From the NCBI GenBank assembly GCA_916610825.1, contig OU744452.1, positions 2,763,543-2,827,542 on the forward strand: DNA of 64,000 nt, given 5' to 3'. The notes under the pieces were generated by a model. That model searched no databases. It saw only the letters and a program-made list of their open reading frames with translations, and was not told the DNA's origin. This DNA is from Haliclystus octoradiatus (taxonomy: Eukaryota > Cnidaria > Staurozoa > Stauromedusae > Haliclystidae). Shown here piece after piece: positions 12,664 through 24,587 of the stretch (the stretch's first letter is position 1; every line of letters begins with the position of its first letter). A program made the position numbers and the translations under genes.

Positions 12664-12761
12664 TGTTGCATATGATAGATATAGACACTATATTAATACA
12701 CGTCTGTTGTAGTTGAACTCAATATCTAATAAGCCTGACGCATGCGTAGTCAGATACATCA
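12664..12761 (-). repeat. Gypsy-1 5' LTR (98 bp)
   Basis: Identical to the LTR at 7731-7828, including the ACGCATGCGT palindrome. It must hold the element's promoter. Confidence 0.95.
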
Positions 12762-12990
12762 ATCACATTCTGGTGTGAAACTTAAAGTAGCACAATTCTA
12801 GAATGCTTCATTTTTGACTCTCATTTTATAAATTGATGCGAATTAATGCTCTGATTATTTTCATTGAGCACCATACCAAGAACTGGTGTGGAACAATCCT
12901 ACTATTATCATTATTATAATATTATTGCTAAGCAGTAAGTATAAGTGAGAAGATGGGTTGAACTAATTCGTTTGGATCAAGGCGATATAG
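12762..12990. repeat. Right arm of the split foldback repeat
   Basis: Inverted copy of 7430-7730. It carries the second half of a hammerhead-like motif on the plus strand (GTGTGAAACTT, then AAAGTAGCAC), whose CTGATG half lies at 7720-7725. Confidence 0.8.
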
Positions 12991-13338
12991 TTTATAGAGG
13001 CATCGGCATATAGAGGCTATAAAAAGCAACAGGTACAGTTGATATATATGCACAATAAAATTTACATTTAATTTGAAGGCCTTTGAGAGGATTTGCTTTC
13101 ACCTATGCTTTCACGAGCTTACCAAAGTCACCCTCACTAAATAAAGTGCATGACGAACGATGATGATGATTGGTCATAGCTGCATTTGGGTTGTGAATTA
13201 AATTGATTAAATTTCCTACCCGTAAGCGAAATCCGTCAAAGCCACCCGGTTCGTCATAACATTATAAATCTAACAACAAATTTAATTGGATATATAAAAT
13301 TACAAGAGCAACGCTGTCTTGGTATATATCATTCTTAC
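12991..13338. other. Intergenic or intronic, nothing recognised
   Basis: No ORF or repeat family recognised. If the exon at 13339-13486 is still part of a gene, this is the start of its first intron. Confidence 0.35.
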
Positions 13339-13486
13339 CATTAGTATCAGCACTCTCTAGGGTAAGAAAAGCAACATCATGTGTGTCGGCGGGAGGGTAC
13401 TCCATGACATATCGATATAGAAATGCGTGAACCAATACAATAAACCAAATCGAACAAAATAAACCAAACTGTCTAGCAGTAAACAT
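13339..13486 (-). pseudogene. Orphan first exon of a LicD-like gene (paralogue A)
   Basis: An ATG at 13486 opens MFTARQFGLFCSIWFIVLVH, a short cytoplasmic tail followed by a hydrophobic signal anchor (about residues 7-23). It continues with FLYRYVMEYPPADTHDV to a GTAAGA donor after 13339. The start, anchor and splice phase (148 nt, phase 1) match exon 1 of the LicD-like gene at 51343-55522, which begins MFTARRLLKMFGLFC. No catalytic exon is visible downstream before gypsy-1, so the gene is either disrupted or has a very long intron. The frame itself is intact, and whether it is transcribed cannot be judged. Confidence 0.55.
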
Positions 13487-14771
13487 TTCAAAGATTTTAC
13501 AATATAATTATATCGATGTCAGTGTCGTGAAAAGAAGCATTACTCTTACTGGCTTCTGAATAAAAATAAAAAACATAATGACACACAAGGATAGGAACTA
13601 AATTTCTCATACGGGACCGAAAAGTGAAAAGTAAATATTACTTAGAATAGACAAATTCGGCTAAGAATCGAATGTATGGTCACGTGATCTGAAGTTGGTG
13701 TTTACTGTCGAACGAATGAATGGTTGAATACAGTCAGGTACAAACTTTTCTGCAGTTTCATAAAAAGCTTGCAAATTTGTATTATTGGAAGATGGTTTGA
13801 TTTATAGCTTCAAAAAGTTACTTCGGTGTCTAGTGTGTTTACTCAACATTGTCGCTGGTGTGTTTTATGTCATTCAATAATCCTGTTCCATAACGGCCCT
13901 CAATGTGGCTAATATTGTGGATTTTCAATATCGATTTCATTTTGGAATAAAATAGAATATACAACCTCGTGCAACTTTGGACGTGACAACCAATTCCGAA
14001 ACAAGCTTTCTAAGTTGGAGGGGGGAGGGCAAAGCATTCTGCCCGACAAAAATGGGTGTGGACATCATTCTTCCCTGGAATAGAATAGAATAGAATATAT
14101 TTGTGTAAAAAAATTGACAAGCAAATAATGGGAAGTACAACTTCCACTTAAATAGAGCCTACAAATCCTTTATGCATGATTAATAAAATGAATAATCAAA
14201 TATATTGATACAGTATATTGTTCAAAGTTGAACAAAATTAAATTTTTTACAATATTGCGATGGTGCCCCATTGCGATAAGTCAACCTTTGAAAATCGATT
14301 GCTAAAAATGATAGGGTGTTTTGCTGTCACAACGTTGTCAGGCAATGAGTATCTGATCAACATGTGCATTTCCAATAGATATCTGATTACATTTTGTAAG
14401 ATTTTATAATAATCAAAATATCAATAGCAATAGAAAACTCAAGTAACGTATATTCAAATTTCAATCTTTATTCCTTCAAACAATAACGTAACAATTACCA
14501 ATAAAATATATAACCTTAATACAGAATATCCTTTCAGCAACTTCTAAATAAACTCAATAATATAAATGTCAATACCAAACTCTTTAATCATATCACGTCT
14601 TCTCTTATCAAACTCTAAAACATACTGATGACTTGCAAACTAAATCTACCACTCCCAGAAATGCTTCGTTAACAAATAAACAGGAGCTAACGCCTAGTGC
14701 AAACACCATTACTAAATAAGGTAACAATTCAAAATCACACACATTTTTCATGAGCAATGATCATTTTTCAA
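13487..14771. other. Intergenic with short repeat tails
   Basis: No gene recognised. A (TAGAA)n run near 14077-14096 looks like a retroposon tail. The frame at 13937-14140 spans it and is not credible. Confidence 0.35.
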
Positions 14772-15060
14772 TCACTTGCCAATTGACAGAATAGTATACA
14801 TGTCATAGAAGGTGTCCAATGTCATAGATAAAGGATCTGAATTGTTATTTTCGTTACTGTCTCTTGATGAATAGAATTTTGCATCATCTGCGTACATTTT
14901 CAGCTTACATCCAGCGCGTAAACTGTCGGGGATATCGTTGACAAAGATTATAAATAATAACGGACCTAAAACAGATCCTTGTGGTACACCACTCGTAACA
15001 GGAAGGCCATCCGATAAACTATTACCAACAGATACTAGTCCAGTCAATCTAAAATTTGAC
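14772..15060 (-). pseudogene. LINE reverse-transcriptase fragment
   Basis: The minus strand reads as a LINE palm domain: [37 protein letters not shown] and the catalytic YADDAKFY. It then jumps to YTILSIGK, so the segment between the palm and the usual thumb motif is deleted. Both ends are truncated. Neighbouring sequence at 15050-15170 also occurs inverted at about 19845-19960. Confidence 0.85.
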
Positions 15061-15544
15061 CAAGGACAAATTGCAACACAAGCTTTTTTTATGGAACATA
15101 GGGTAGAATTTTATGCTGAACAACATATCAAAAATCGAGAAAAATCGAAGTGGCGTAAAGTGCTCAATTTTATAGAAATTAGTTACGGTCGACATGAAAG
15201 CGAGGCTGTGTCATTTAGGGCTAAAAACTGAGCGATATTTCAAAAAATAAGAGAATGTACGCAATCAAGAAGAACACACTCAGTGACACAATATAATTAC
15301 AGAAAAAAAATCATAAGTTGATCATTATAACAGAAAAAACCATAACGAGGCTAAAAATTATATTAGGGAATTTACTGAACTTTTGCTGTACTATCACTAA
15401 TAACAAATGCGCATTAAAAGAGGCTTGGCATAAGAACACGCATTAGCTCCTTGCAAATAGAGGCAAATCGATGTACCTAACGATTATATTAATTAACTAC
15501 CAGGCAAATATTAAAATATTAAATTCTATTCAAATCGGCAAAAT

Positions 15545-17356
15545 CAAAATAAATCATATATAAATCAAGTAGACCATCCCGTACAAAATAAGGATGCGTC
15601 TAATCACCCTCAGTAGTGAAATGGGTATGGTCCAAGAGTCCAATACCAATAATATGAACATTCCTGATATCATAAAATCATATCTAGGTTAGATAGAACG
15701 TATATATAAATTAAGTAGACCATCCCATAGGAATCACAGATACATCTAACCCCCTCAATAGTATAATAGGTGTGGTCCAAGAGTCCAATATCAAGAACAG
15801 GAACCTTTCTGACATCATAAAATCCTATCTAGGTTGCATAGAATATATATATATAAATCAAGTAGACCATTCCATATGCATATTAGATACATCTTATCAC
15901 CCTGAGTAGTATAATAGGTGTGGTCCAAGAGTCCAATACCAATAACAGGAACATTCCTGACATCATAAAATCATATCTAGGTTAGATAGAACGTATATAT
16001 AAATTAAGTAGACCATACCATAGGAATCACAGATACATCTAACCCCCTCAATAGTATAATAGGTGTGGTCCAAGAGTCCAATATCAAGAACAGGAACCTT
16101 TCTGACATCATAAAATCCCATCTAGGTTGTATAGAATATAAATATAAATCGAGTAGACTATCCCATATGCATATTAGATACATCTTATCACCCTCAATGG
16201 AATAATAGGTGTGGTCAAACAGTCCAATACCAAGAACAGGAACATTTCGGACATCATAAAATCATTTCTAGGTTGTATAGAATATAAATATAAATCGAGT
16301 AGACCATCCCATATGCATTATAGATACATCTAATCACCCCTCAGTAGTATAATAGGTGTAGTCCAAGAGTCCAATATCAAGAACAGGAACATTTCTGACA
16401 TCATAAAATCCTATCTAGGTTGTATAGAATATAAATATAAATCGAGTAGACCATCCCATAGACATGACAGGTACATCTAATCACCCTCAGTAGTATAATA
16501 GGTGAGGTCCAAGCGTCCAGTTCCAATAACAGGAACATTTCTGACATCATAAAATCATATCTAGGTTGCATAGAATATATATATATAAATTGAGTAGACC
16601 ATCCCATATGCATTATAGATACATCTAATCACCCTCAGTAGTATAATAGGTGTGGTCCAAGAGTCCAATATCAAGAACAGGAACATTTCTGACATCATAA
16701 AATCCTATCTAGGTTGTATAGAATATAAATATAAATCGAGCAGACCATCCCATAGGCATGACAGGTACATCTAATCACGCTCAGTAGTATAATAGGTGAG
16801 GTCCAAGAGTCCATTACAAATAACAGGAACATTTCTGACATCATAAAATCATATCTAGGTTGCATAGAATATATATATATAAATCGAGTAGACCATCCCA
16901 TACGCATTATAGATACATCTAATCACCCTCAGTAGTATAATAGGTGTGGTCCAAGAGTCCAATATCAAGAACAGGAACATTTCTGACATCATAAAATCAT
17001 ATCTAGGTTGCATAGAATATATATATATAAATCGAGTAGACCATCCCATACGCATTATAGATACATCTAATCACCCTCAGTAGTATAATAGGTGTGGTCC
17101 AAGAGTCCAATATCAAGAACAGGAACATTTCTGACATCATAAAATCCTATCTAGGTTGTATAGAATATAAATATAAATCGAGTAGACAATCCCATATGCA
17201 TATTAGATACATCTTATCACCCTCAGTAGTATAATAGGTGTGGTCCAAGATTCCAATATCAAGAACAGGAACATTTCTGCTGACATCATAAAATGATATC
17301 TACGTTACATAGAATGTATATATAATTCAAATAAACCATCCCATAGGCATTACAGG

Positions 17357-17398
<42 letters not shown>

Positions 17399-17490
17399 CA
17401 AGTAGACCATCTCATAGGCATTATAGTTACATCTCATCACTCTCAGTAGTATAATAGGTGTGGTCCAAGAGTCCATAACTTTCACCATCA
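15545..17490. repeat. Satellite array, ~147-bp unit, ~13 copies
   Basis: Direct tandem copies share GTAGACCATCCCATA, CATCTAATCACCCTCAGTAG, AGGTGTGGTCCAAGAGTCCA, ACATTTCTGACATCATAAAA and TATCTAGGTTG. Spacing of GTAGACCATC is about 147 bp. Central copies (16400-17150) are most alike and outer ones diverge. A (TA)n run at about 17364-17394 marks the distal edge. The ~70-residue frames here are repeats of one satellite reading. Confidence 0.95.
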
Positions 17491-18851
17491 TAAACTTTAT
17501 CTATGATTATAAAATAATATAGATGTTGAATACAATGGATGTATATTTCTAATAAAACCATTCAAAATAGATTGAAGAGACATTCAACCATTGTTGCGAT
17601 AATTAACATGTGTGGTCTAGGGGTCCACAGAAGATAACAAGAACATCCTCAATTGCTCAAAAGATATCTAGGTTGTACGATACCAGACATGCAATGTTTG
17701 TAAATTAGGGGTTGAGCAACAGTTGGGGCCTTTTACGGCTCATCAGGACGTGTTATTGCCCTAAATTTTGTCTGTGAAATCGTGAATAGGCATTCTTATC
17801 TACGTTATTGCGTTATCGATGATTTTTGCGTTATATAAAAACAAAAACATAAAGTTTTACAGAGTATTTCAGATAAAATCATAGCAAAATTCCCTATTTG
17901 GGACGCCAGAATTCAAAAATTCTCAAGGGGGTGAATCTCCAGACCCCATTTTAAGACTTAAACCCTGTTTTCCTATTTTTATCATGCAAAATTTTTATTA
18001 TTTGCAAACACCTTGTTCACCATTCAAACTTTGCATGTTCAGCTAAATATTAATAATACGATTTAAAAGCAGATAGGTCTGAATTGAATCAACTTCAAGA
18101 AAGCTCTTTCGTTTGAATGCATGAAATTTGAAACTTTCATTATGCTATGCGTGAAATTGTACAGATTGAGTACGTAAATACGTTATTGCCATGGCATATA
18201 GGGGGCCAACATTTGTGTGCACTGTTATACGGGGTGTATTAATATGCTGCCAAACTATGTCAGAAATAAAGATAATAGGCAAACAAATGTTATTGGTCCT
18301 GATTTGGATCACTCAGCAGAATTGATGCTATCATGTGTAATACTGTTACAGCAGAGCCCATAGGAATTGGCAATTGTACATGCATTTACATCCAAATATC
18401 TGGGAGTCTTGCATCCTATCTAAACCTCCTGTCTAAACCACTATGTCTTAACAAACAACTGAGAACTGAATCCTTATGATCATTTTTATTTTCACATCAT
18501 GAATTCATGATCATGCTACATATCGAACAAACATTAGAATAATTGAATATAATTCATTAAAAATATGTTTCACTTACTTTTAATTAAAATACTGACCTTG
18601 ATTTTGGAAAATAGAAAGCCAATACAATAAGTGTTAGGCCCTATTGAATATCTACAGATTTTGCTTTGAACCTTGTCCTTGATAATGCCTGTCATCCTTT
18701 TATTTTCCTCTGCAACATAACACTGGGAGACTTTTCGAACTGATAACATTCCATTATGAATTAATTCGTGAGAGAGTTTCTTCGAATCAAATATCTTTGA
18801 GTACCAAAATTAGGAGGAAAGTGTACCATTTCACCATTAAACCATAAAAAA
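17491..18851. other. Intergenic, degenerate satellite edge then unique sequence
   Basis: 17491-17690 holds a faded satellite copy (GTGTGGTCTAGGGGTCCA). The remainder shows no gene or repeat family I can name. Confidence 0.4.
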
Positions 18852-19651
18852 GGACGTGGATAGAGTCCCGGTAGCCGGGTCTTTGGTTGAAAAAAGCAAG
18901 AGTCCCGGTAGTCCAATACGCATGCGCAGAACACTTTTCTGTCTTCGAAATGTGTAAAAAAAAATTCAATTTTCTTAAACAAAGTTATATCTATTTTAAA
19001 AGTTATTAAAAGATATCACATTTATTTGATAATGACATTGAGGCAAATAGGATAACTTGTGAAAACGATTCAACATTTGTGGAAGTACAGTAAATGCTTG
19101 ATTTAGCAGAAACACAAAATTATTTAATCGACGTCGCGTTTTTCACGATGGCCGACGGATACATTCAAGACGTTCAACAAGCTGAAATTAGCCTGAAATC
19201 AGATCTCACATTTGTAGAATGAATATAATACTTTGCTGCCTAAACACAGTGTATCAACCATTTGTAATTGTTTTCTGTCAATAAAATCAGCAACAACATA
19301 GTTTCACGATCATGATAGCGGCTAGCCTAGCCAAAGAATCGCTGTTTTCACTTTGTTCCATAAATAACAATGTGGAAAACTTTGAAGAAAACATCTAAAG
19401 CAGTGCTTCCTTATATTTATCGAATATATATATAGATGTATATCAGCATATCAGATTATAAATTGATCAATGTCGTTTAATTTTCACTAAAGAATTTTCA
19501 ATCCCATTGCATCGAAAAGCCGTGAAAGAAATGAAAATACGATATTGATGTTTCACGCTTTGACGTTGGCGTTGTGCGCGTGCGCAGTTGACTGCCGGGA
19601 CTTTAGTTTTTTTCAACCAAAGACCCGGTTACCGGGACTATATCCACTTCG
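18852..19651. mobile_element. 800-bp non-autonomous DNA element, 9-bp target duplication
   Basis: Ends form an inverted repeat of ~75 bp. The left reads GTGGATAGAGTCCCGGTAGC then CGGGTCTTTGGTTGAAAAAA, and the right end matches as GTGGATATAGTCCCGGTAAC. It is flanked by the perfect 9-bp direct repeat CATAAAAAA (18843-18851 and 19652-19660). Nine-base duplications are typical of Mutator-like elements. No transposase is encoded. The frames at 18761-18982 cross the boundary and are not genes. Confidence 0.85.
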
Positions 19652-19964
19652 CATAAAAAATCATACGCAAACCTGAATGATACGCGAACGATGTCTACCA
19701 TCTTGTTGTATTGTCTTTCGATCAAAATTTGACAGTTTTCCGAAAACATGTCGCGCTCAGCCTGTGCGCAGACGTTTAGATGGAGGCATAATGGCGTTTT
19801 AGAAAGGGTTAATAATTTGTGACTTTAAATGCAAATAAAGTAATGTTCCGCCACCTCGATTTTTCTCGATTTTCAGTATGTTGTTAAGCGTTAAATTCTG
19901 TTCTAGAATCTGTAAAAAAAGCTTGTGTTGCAATTTGTCCTGGGTTCCGTGTTTTTTCGATCTA

Positions 19965-20345
19965 GATTGACTGGACTATACGTATTGCGTGCGATGTGTG
20001 GTACGATGTAATCCATGACAGAAGTTCATTGTCTATGCCATAGGCCTGCAATTTATATATTAACTTCTCATGACTCCCTGAATCGATAGCCTGCGTGCAG
20101 ACCCAACTAATCATAAAAAAAAGATTTGGGTCTGCGCGCAGGCTACTGAATCGAAGGCTTTACTAGAATCAATGTATACTGCATCGGTCACATGTCTTTT
20201 ATTTAATGCAGTGTACCAGTCTGCTATTGCTGTTAAAAGTTGAGTGCAAGTAGACCTTTTTGTAAGAAAACCAAATTGATCACGAGAGATTAAATTATGC
20301 TTGAATAAATATTCTATCATATCTATATACAAATAGAGATCCGTG
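19965..20345 (-). pseudogene. LINE reverse-transcriptase fragment interrupted by a MITE
   Basis: The minus strand reads FKHNLISRDQFGFLTKRST, then TDAVYIDSSKAFDSV (motif A) and, after the 59-bp MITE at 20087-20145, EKLIYKLQAYGIDNELLSWI. Removing the MITE and one 9-bp duplication rejoins the two halves, showing the LINE was there first. Both ends are truncated. Confidence 0.85.
20087..20145. mobile_element. 59-bp palindromic MITE, copy 1
   Basis: TAGCCTGCGTGCAGACCCAA and its inverted copy (TTTGGGTCTGCGCGCAGGCTA) are separated by ~18 bp. A perfect 9-bp duplication, CTGAATCGA, flanks it (20078-20086 and 20146-20154). It interrupts a LINE frame, which independently proves insertion. Related copies lie at 55205, 57452 and 58184. 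Confidence 0.9.
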
Positions 20346-21159
20346 CGTGCCTGTGTGTATGTATGTGTTCTTTTCACGCATTTATTAATCTATGAAATGT
20401 GACAAACTATAGCTTAAAATGATCGTCGTTATCCAAACAGCGAGCTGCGCTTATAATTTATCCTAGATTTTTATTGTATGAAGAGATATTAACGATTATC
20501 TACAAAAAAGTAGGATATTTACAACGCCAGTGTCGTTCTTTTTGTCAAGTAGCTGTCCGTTTCTCTGTTGTCATGGTGTTCCGACGATCGTCGCCGCTGC
20601 TATTGTTTTAATGTAAACAGGTTTAGAATGACATGGATGTATTTATATAAATGCCTTTGGTGCCTTGGAAATAATAAAATGTTAATTAAAATGTTTAGAA
20701 ATTGCACAGCTACAGTGGACTTATTGTTCAGGAGTTTATTCTGCTGAATCCAAGTTTTTTAATTTAACTGGACTTTGCGAGGAGTTTACGATTGACAAGG
20801 AACCGTCTATTTACTTCTCAGTGTCAAATTTCAATGATCTATGTCGACTATTTATGTCTACAAGCATAGTGCTAAGTGGAGCGAAAGTTCACATCTAAAA
20901 TGAGGATTTAGAGTTGATACGTATAGCTCGAACAAAGTGTAAAACTGTAAATTAAACCCCGAGTGAAATACACACATTAATAAAGCAGCCAGCACCATAA
21001 TATGTTAATCATGATATTTTCATCATTCAAGTTTCAAATGAAATAGTTTTCAGATTGCATTCAGGTTACAAATGTCACAAATCGTTGGTACCGGTGCCGC
21101 CCAGTGGTCAATAGTGACCAACTAAATGTGATCTGATTGAGTTAGTGAAAGGAAATAAA
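20346..21159. other. Intergenic, nothing recognised
   Basis: No supported ORF, RNA or repeat. The left target duplication of the next element, GGAAATAAA, is at 21151-21159. Confidence 0.35.
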
Positions 21160-23757
21160 ATGTCTGTGAAGTTAGACGCATATTCGTCTGGACGAATATT
21201 CAAATAGACCTATATTGGAGCGCGTTAAATAACGCTTCGCACAAATGATGTGAGCACAACAGACTTATTAATGGAAGATTTACGAAGTTAAGGAACAATA
21301 TAAACTGCAAAAAGTATATAATAAAGTCGATAAAGGCAATATAACTTATTTTAAAGAAAATAAATTATCAAAACATACAAAATTGCACCAAAAAATTGAA
21401 TTATTCATTTGAACGCAGATAAACGCATGACTGATCAAATTAATCACGGATGTTTAGACAAAGATATGGATTAACAGTGTTTCGTATGGAATATAAATAC
21501 AGACGCATATTCAAATTATCACGGGTTTGATCTAAAACTTTGGACTAATATTCAAATTAATAGGGTGTCGTATGGAATAAAATAACAGACGCATATTCAA
21601 ATTACCACGGGTGTGATCTAAACTTTGGACGAATATTCAAATTAACAGTGTTTCGTATGGAATATAAATACAGACGCATATTCAAATTATCACGGGTTTG
21701 ATCTAAAACTTTGGACGAATATTCAAATTATCACGGGTTTGATCTAAAACTTTGGACGAATATTCAAATTAATAGGGTGTCGTATGGAATAGAAAAACAG
21801 ACGCATATTCAAATTACCACGGGTGTGATCTAAACTTTGGACGAATATTCAAATTAATAGGGTGTCGTATGGAATAGAAAAACAGACGCATACTCAAATT
21901 ACCACGCGTGTGATCTAAACTTTGGACGAATATTCAAATTAATAGGGTTTCGTATGGAATAGAAAAACAGACGCATATTCAAATTACCACGGGTGTGATC
22001 TAAACTTTGGACGAAAATTCAAATTATCACGGGTATGATCTAAACTTTAGACGAATATTCAAATTAATAGGGTGTCGTATGGAATAAAATAACAGACGCA
22101 TATTCAAATTATCACGGGTATGATCTAAACTTTAGACGAATATTCAAATTAATAGGGTGTCGTATGGAATAGAAAAACAGACGCATATTCAAATTACCAC
22201 GGGTGTGATCTAAACTTTGGACGAATATTCAAATTAATAGGGTGTCGTATGGAATAAAATAACAGACGCATATTCAAATTACCACGGGTGTGATCTAAAC
22301 TTTGGACGAATATTCAAATTAATAGGGTGTCGTATGGAATAAAATAACAGACGCATATTCAAATTATCACGGGTTTGATCTAAAACTTTGGACGAATATT
22401 CAAATTAACAGTGTTTCGTATGGAATATAAATACAGACGCATATTCAAATTATCACGGGTTTGATCTAAGCTTCGGACGAAAATTCAAATTATCACGGGT
22501 ATGATCTAAACTTTAGACGAATATTCAAATTAACAGTGTTTCGTATGGAATATAAATACAGACGCATATTCAAATTATCACGGGTTTGATCTAAAACTTT
22601 GGACTAATATTCAAATTAATAGGGTTTCGTATGGAATAAAAAAACAGACGCATATTCAAATCATCACGGGTTTGATCTAAACTTTGGACGAATATTAAAA
22701 TTATCACGGGTGTGATCTAAACTTTGGAAAAATATTCAAATTAATAGGGTTTCGTATGGAATAGAAAAACAGACGCATATTCAAATTATCACGGGTGTGA
22801 TCTAAATAAAAAAACAGACGCGTATTAAAAATATCATGGGTTTGATCTTAACTTTGGACGAATATTCAAATTAATAGGGTTTGTATGGAATAAAATAACA
22901 GACGCATATTTAAATTATCACGGGTGTGATCTAAACTTTGGACGAATATTCAAATTAACAGTGTTTCGTAACCCGTGATAATTTGAATATGCGTCTGTTT
23001 TTTTATTCCATACGAAACCCTATTAATTTGAATATTCGTCCAAAGTTTTAGATCAAACCCGTGATAATTTGAATATGCGTCTGTATTTATATTCCATACG
23101 AAACACTGTTAATTTGAATATTCGTCTAAAGTTTAGATCATACCCGTGATAATTTGAATTTTCGTCCAAAGCTTAGATCAAACCCGTGATGATTTGAATA
23201 TGCGTCTGTTTTTATATTCCATACGAAACACTGTTAATTTGAATATTCGTCCAAAGTTTAGATCAAACCCGTGATAATTTGAATATGCGTCTGTTTTTAT
23301 ATTCCATACGAAACACTGTTAATTTGAATATTCGTCCAAAGTTTAGATCACACCCGTGATAATTTGAATATTCGTCCAAAGTTTAGATCAAACCCGTGAC
23401 AATTTGAATATTTGTCTGTTTGATTTCCAATACGAAACACTGTTAATCCATATCTTTGTCTAAACATCCGTGATTAATTTGATCAGTCATGCGTTTATCT
23501 GCGTTCAAATGAATAATTCAATTTTTTGGTCCAATTTTGTATGTTTTGATAATTTATTTTCTTTAAAATAATTCATATTGCCTTTATCGACTTTATTATA
23601 TACTTTTTGCAGTTTATATTGTTCCTTAACTTCGTAAATCTTCCATTAATAAGTCTGTTGTGCTCACATCATTTGTGCGAAGCGTTATTTAACGCGCTCC
23701 AATATAGGTCTATTTGAATATTCGTCCAGACGAATATGCGTCTAACTTCACAGACAT
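21160..23757. mobile_element. Foldback transposon with satellite-filled arms, 2598 bp
   Basis: The ends are ATGTCTGTGAAGTTAGACGC and its inverse, forming outer arms of ~310 bp (21160-21470 and 23450-23757) that match nearly perfectly. Inside, ~83-bp tandem units (TTTGGACGAATATTCAAATT, GTTTCGTATGGAATA, ACAGACGCATATTCAAATTA) run forward from ~21470 to 22970, then invert and run to ~23450. The arms are therefore asymmetric, with roughly 18 forward and 6 reverse units. A perfect 9-bp duplication, GGAAATAAA, flanks it (21151-21159 and 23758-23766). Long inverted repeats built of tandem units with 9-bp duplications match FB/TU foldback elements. No transposase is present. Confidence 0.92.
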
Positions 23758-23766
23758 GGAAATAAA

Positions 23767-24311
23767 GGGCAATAGAATCTCACTTAATATCCTTTTCAAA
23801 TTCAGATTACTTAGAAGTAGCATTTAGGAATGCTTTGCTTCCTTATTACAACTTTAAAAGAACATTCGGGTTATTAAACTCAATTTACCGAACACGTGAT
23901 GAATTTGTGATGATGATTCTACAACGATGTTATTATAAATTAAACTACTTATAGAATCCGATTCAAATATGTTGAATCTGATTCTCCTATTATCATCCGA
24001 CTTATCTTGGACAGCTATGAAATTATTTCTTGACGATAATAAAAAGAAGAAATTGCAAGCATATCAAAGACATTATGAAATTCAGTTTTATAACTCATGG
24101 TCAGCTATATGTAGCATCCTCCAGGGTTATCCATATAGGTATCCAGTAAATATATAAATTGCCATCACCAAGTCTCACAGTTACAGAACAAGAAATAATG
24201 TACAATAAAATAATTTTGCCACATAAATGTGTAAATAATGTATTTCATATAATCTGCTATTAATCAATTTTATGATATTTGTGTTTCTTATTCGAATTAT
24301 GTAGACCTAGC
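23767..24311. other. Intergenic, nothing recognised
   Basis: No supported feature. The frame at 23969-24157 has no motif and no splice context. The left CTAGC target copy of gypsy-2 is at 24307-24311. Confidence 0.35.
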
Positions 24312-24539
24312 TGTCACATTACTGACTATCCTCGTTTTAATGTTGTGATCCTCGTTTCTGTTTAATTAGTAATTGTTATATTTAGAATAGCGTTAACTAT
24401 AAAGCAACTCGACTAAGCTAATATAGTCAGTCGGTTAGTCGGAGTTGTAATGTTATGTTTGAATTACATTGTTGAAGTTAAACAAATCTGTCTTATCTCT
24501 CATTGTTCAATCTCCAAGTCGTAGTTTGGTTATACGACA
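24312..24539 (+). repeat. Gypsy-2 5' LTR (228 bp)
   Basis: Begins TGTCACATTACTGAC and ends TATACGACA. It contains a short repeat of AGTCGGTT (AGTCAGTCGGTTAGTCGG). One substitution (GTTGTGATCC versus GTTGTAATCC) separates it from the 3' LTR. Confidence 0.95.
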
Positions 24540-24542
24540 AAT

Positions 24543-24560
24543 TGGCACTGCGAGTAGTAA
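24543..24560 (+). promoter_or_regulatory. Gypsy-2 putative primer-binding site
   Basis: TGGCACTGCGAGTAG begins 3 nt after the 5' LTR. TGG fits a tRNA CCA end, but I did not identify the tRNA. Confidence 0.5.
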
Positions 24561-24587
24561 TACTCATCGTTCTGGAGATTTACGTTC

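Larger units (their letters stand above)
7731..12761 (-). mobile_element. Gypsy-1: Ty3/gypsy LTR retrotransposon, 5031 bp
   Basis: A full-length element on the minus strand, bounded by identical 98-bp direct LTRs and flanked by the 5-bp target duplication ATCAC (7726-7730 and 12762-12766). A tRNA-type primer site follows the 5' LTR and a purine tract precedes the 3' LTR. One internal reading frame encodes Gag, protease, reverse transcriptase, RNase H and integrase in the Ty3/gypsy order. There is no envelope-like frame in the 380 bp after integrase. Identical LTRs mean a recent insertion. It landed inside a hammerhead-like motif of an older foldback repeat. Confidence 0.95.

Noticed and set aside
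14938-15231. 97-residue plus-strand frame
   Set aside because: It is antisense to a LINE reverse transcriptase for much of its length and otherwise lies in a dispersed repeat.
16401-17055. Three similar 66-70 residue frames suggesting a small gene family
   Set aside because: They are one reading of the ~147-bp satellite repeated by the array.
18761-18982. 73- and 60-residue frames over the edge of the 800-bp element
   Set aside because: They cross the transposon boundary and encode no motif.
15545-23460. Regular repeats that might be a CRISPR array
   Set aside because: Whole units repeat with no unique spacers, and the DNA is animal.
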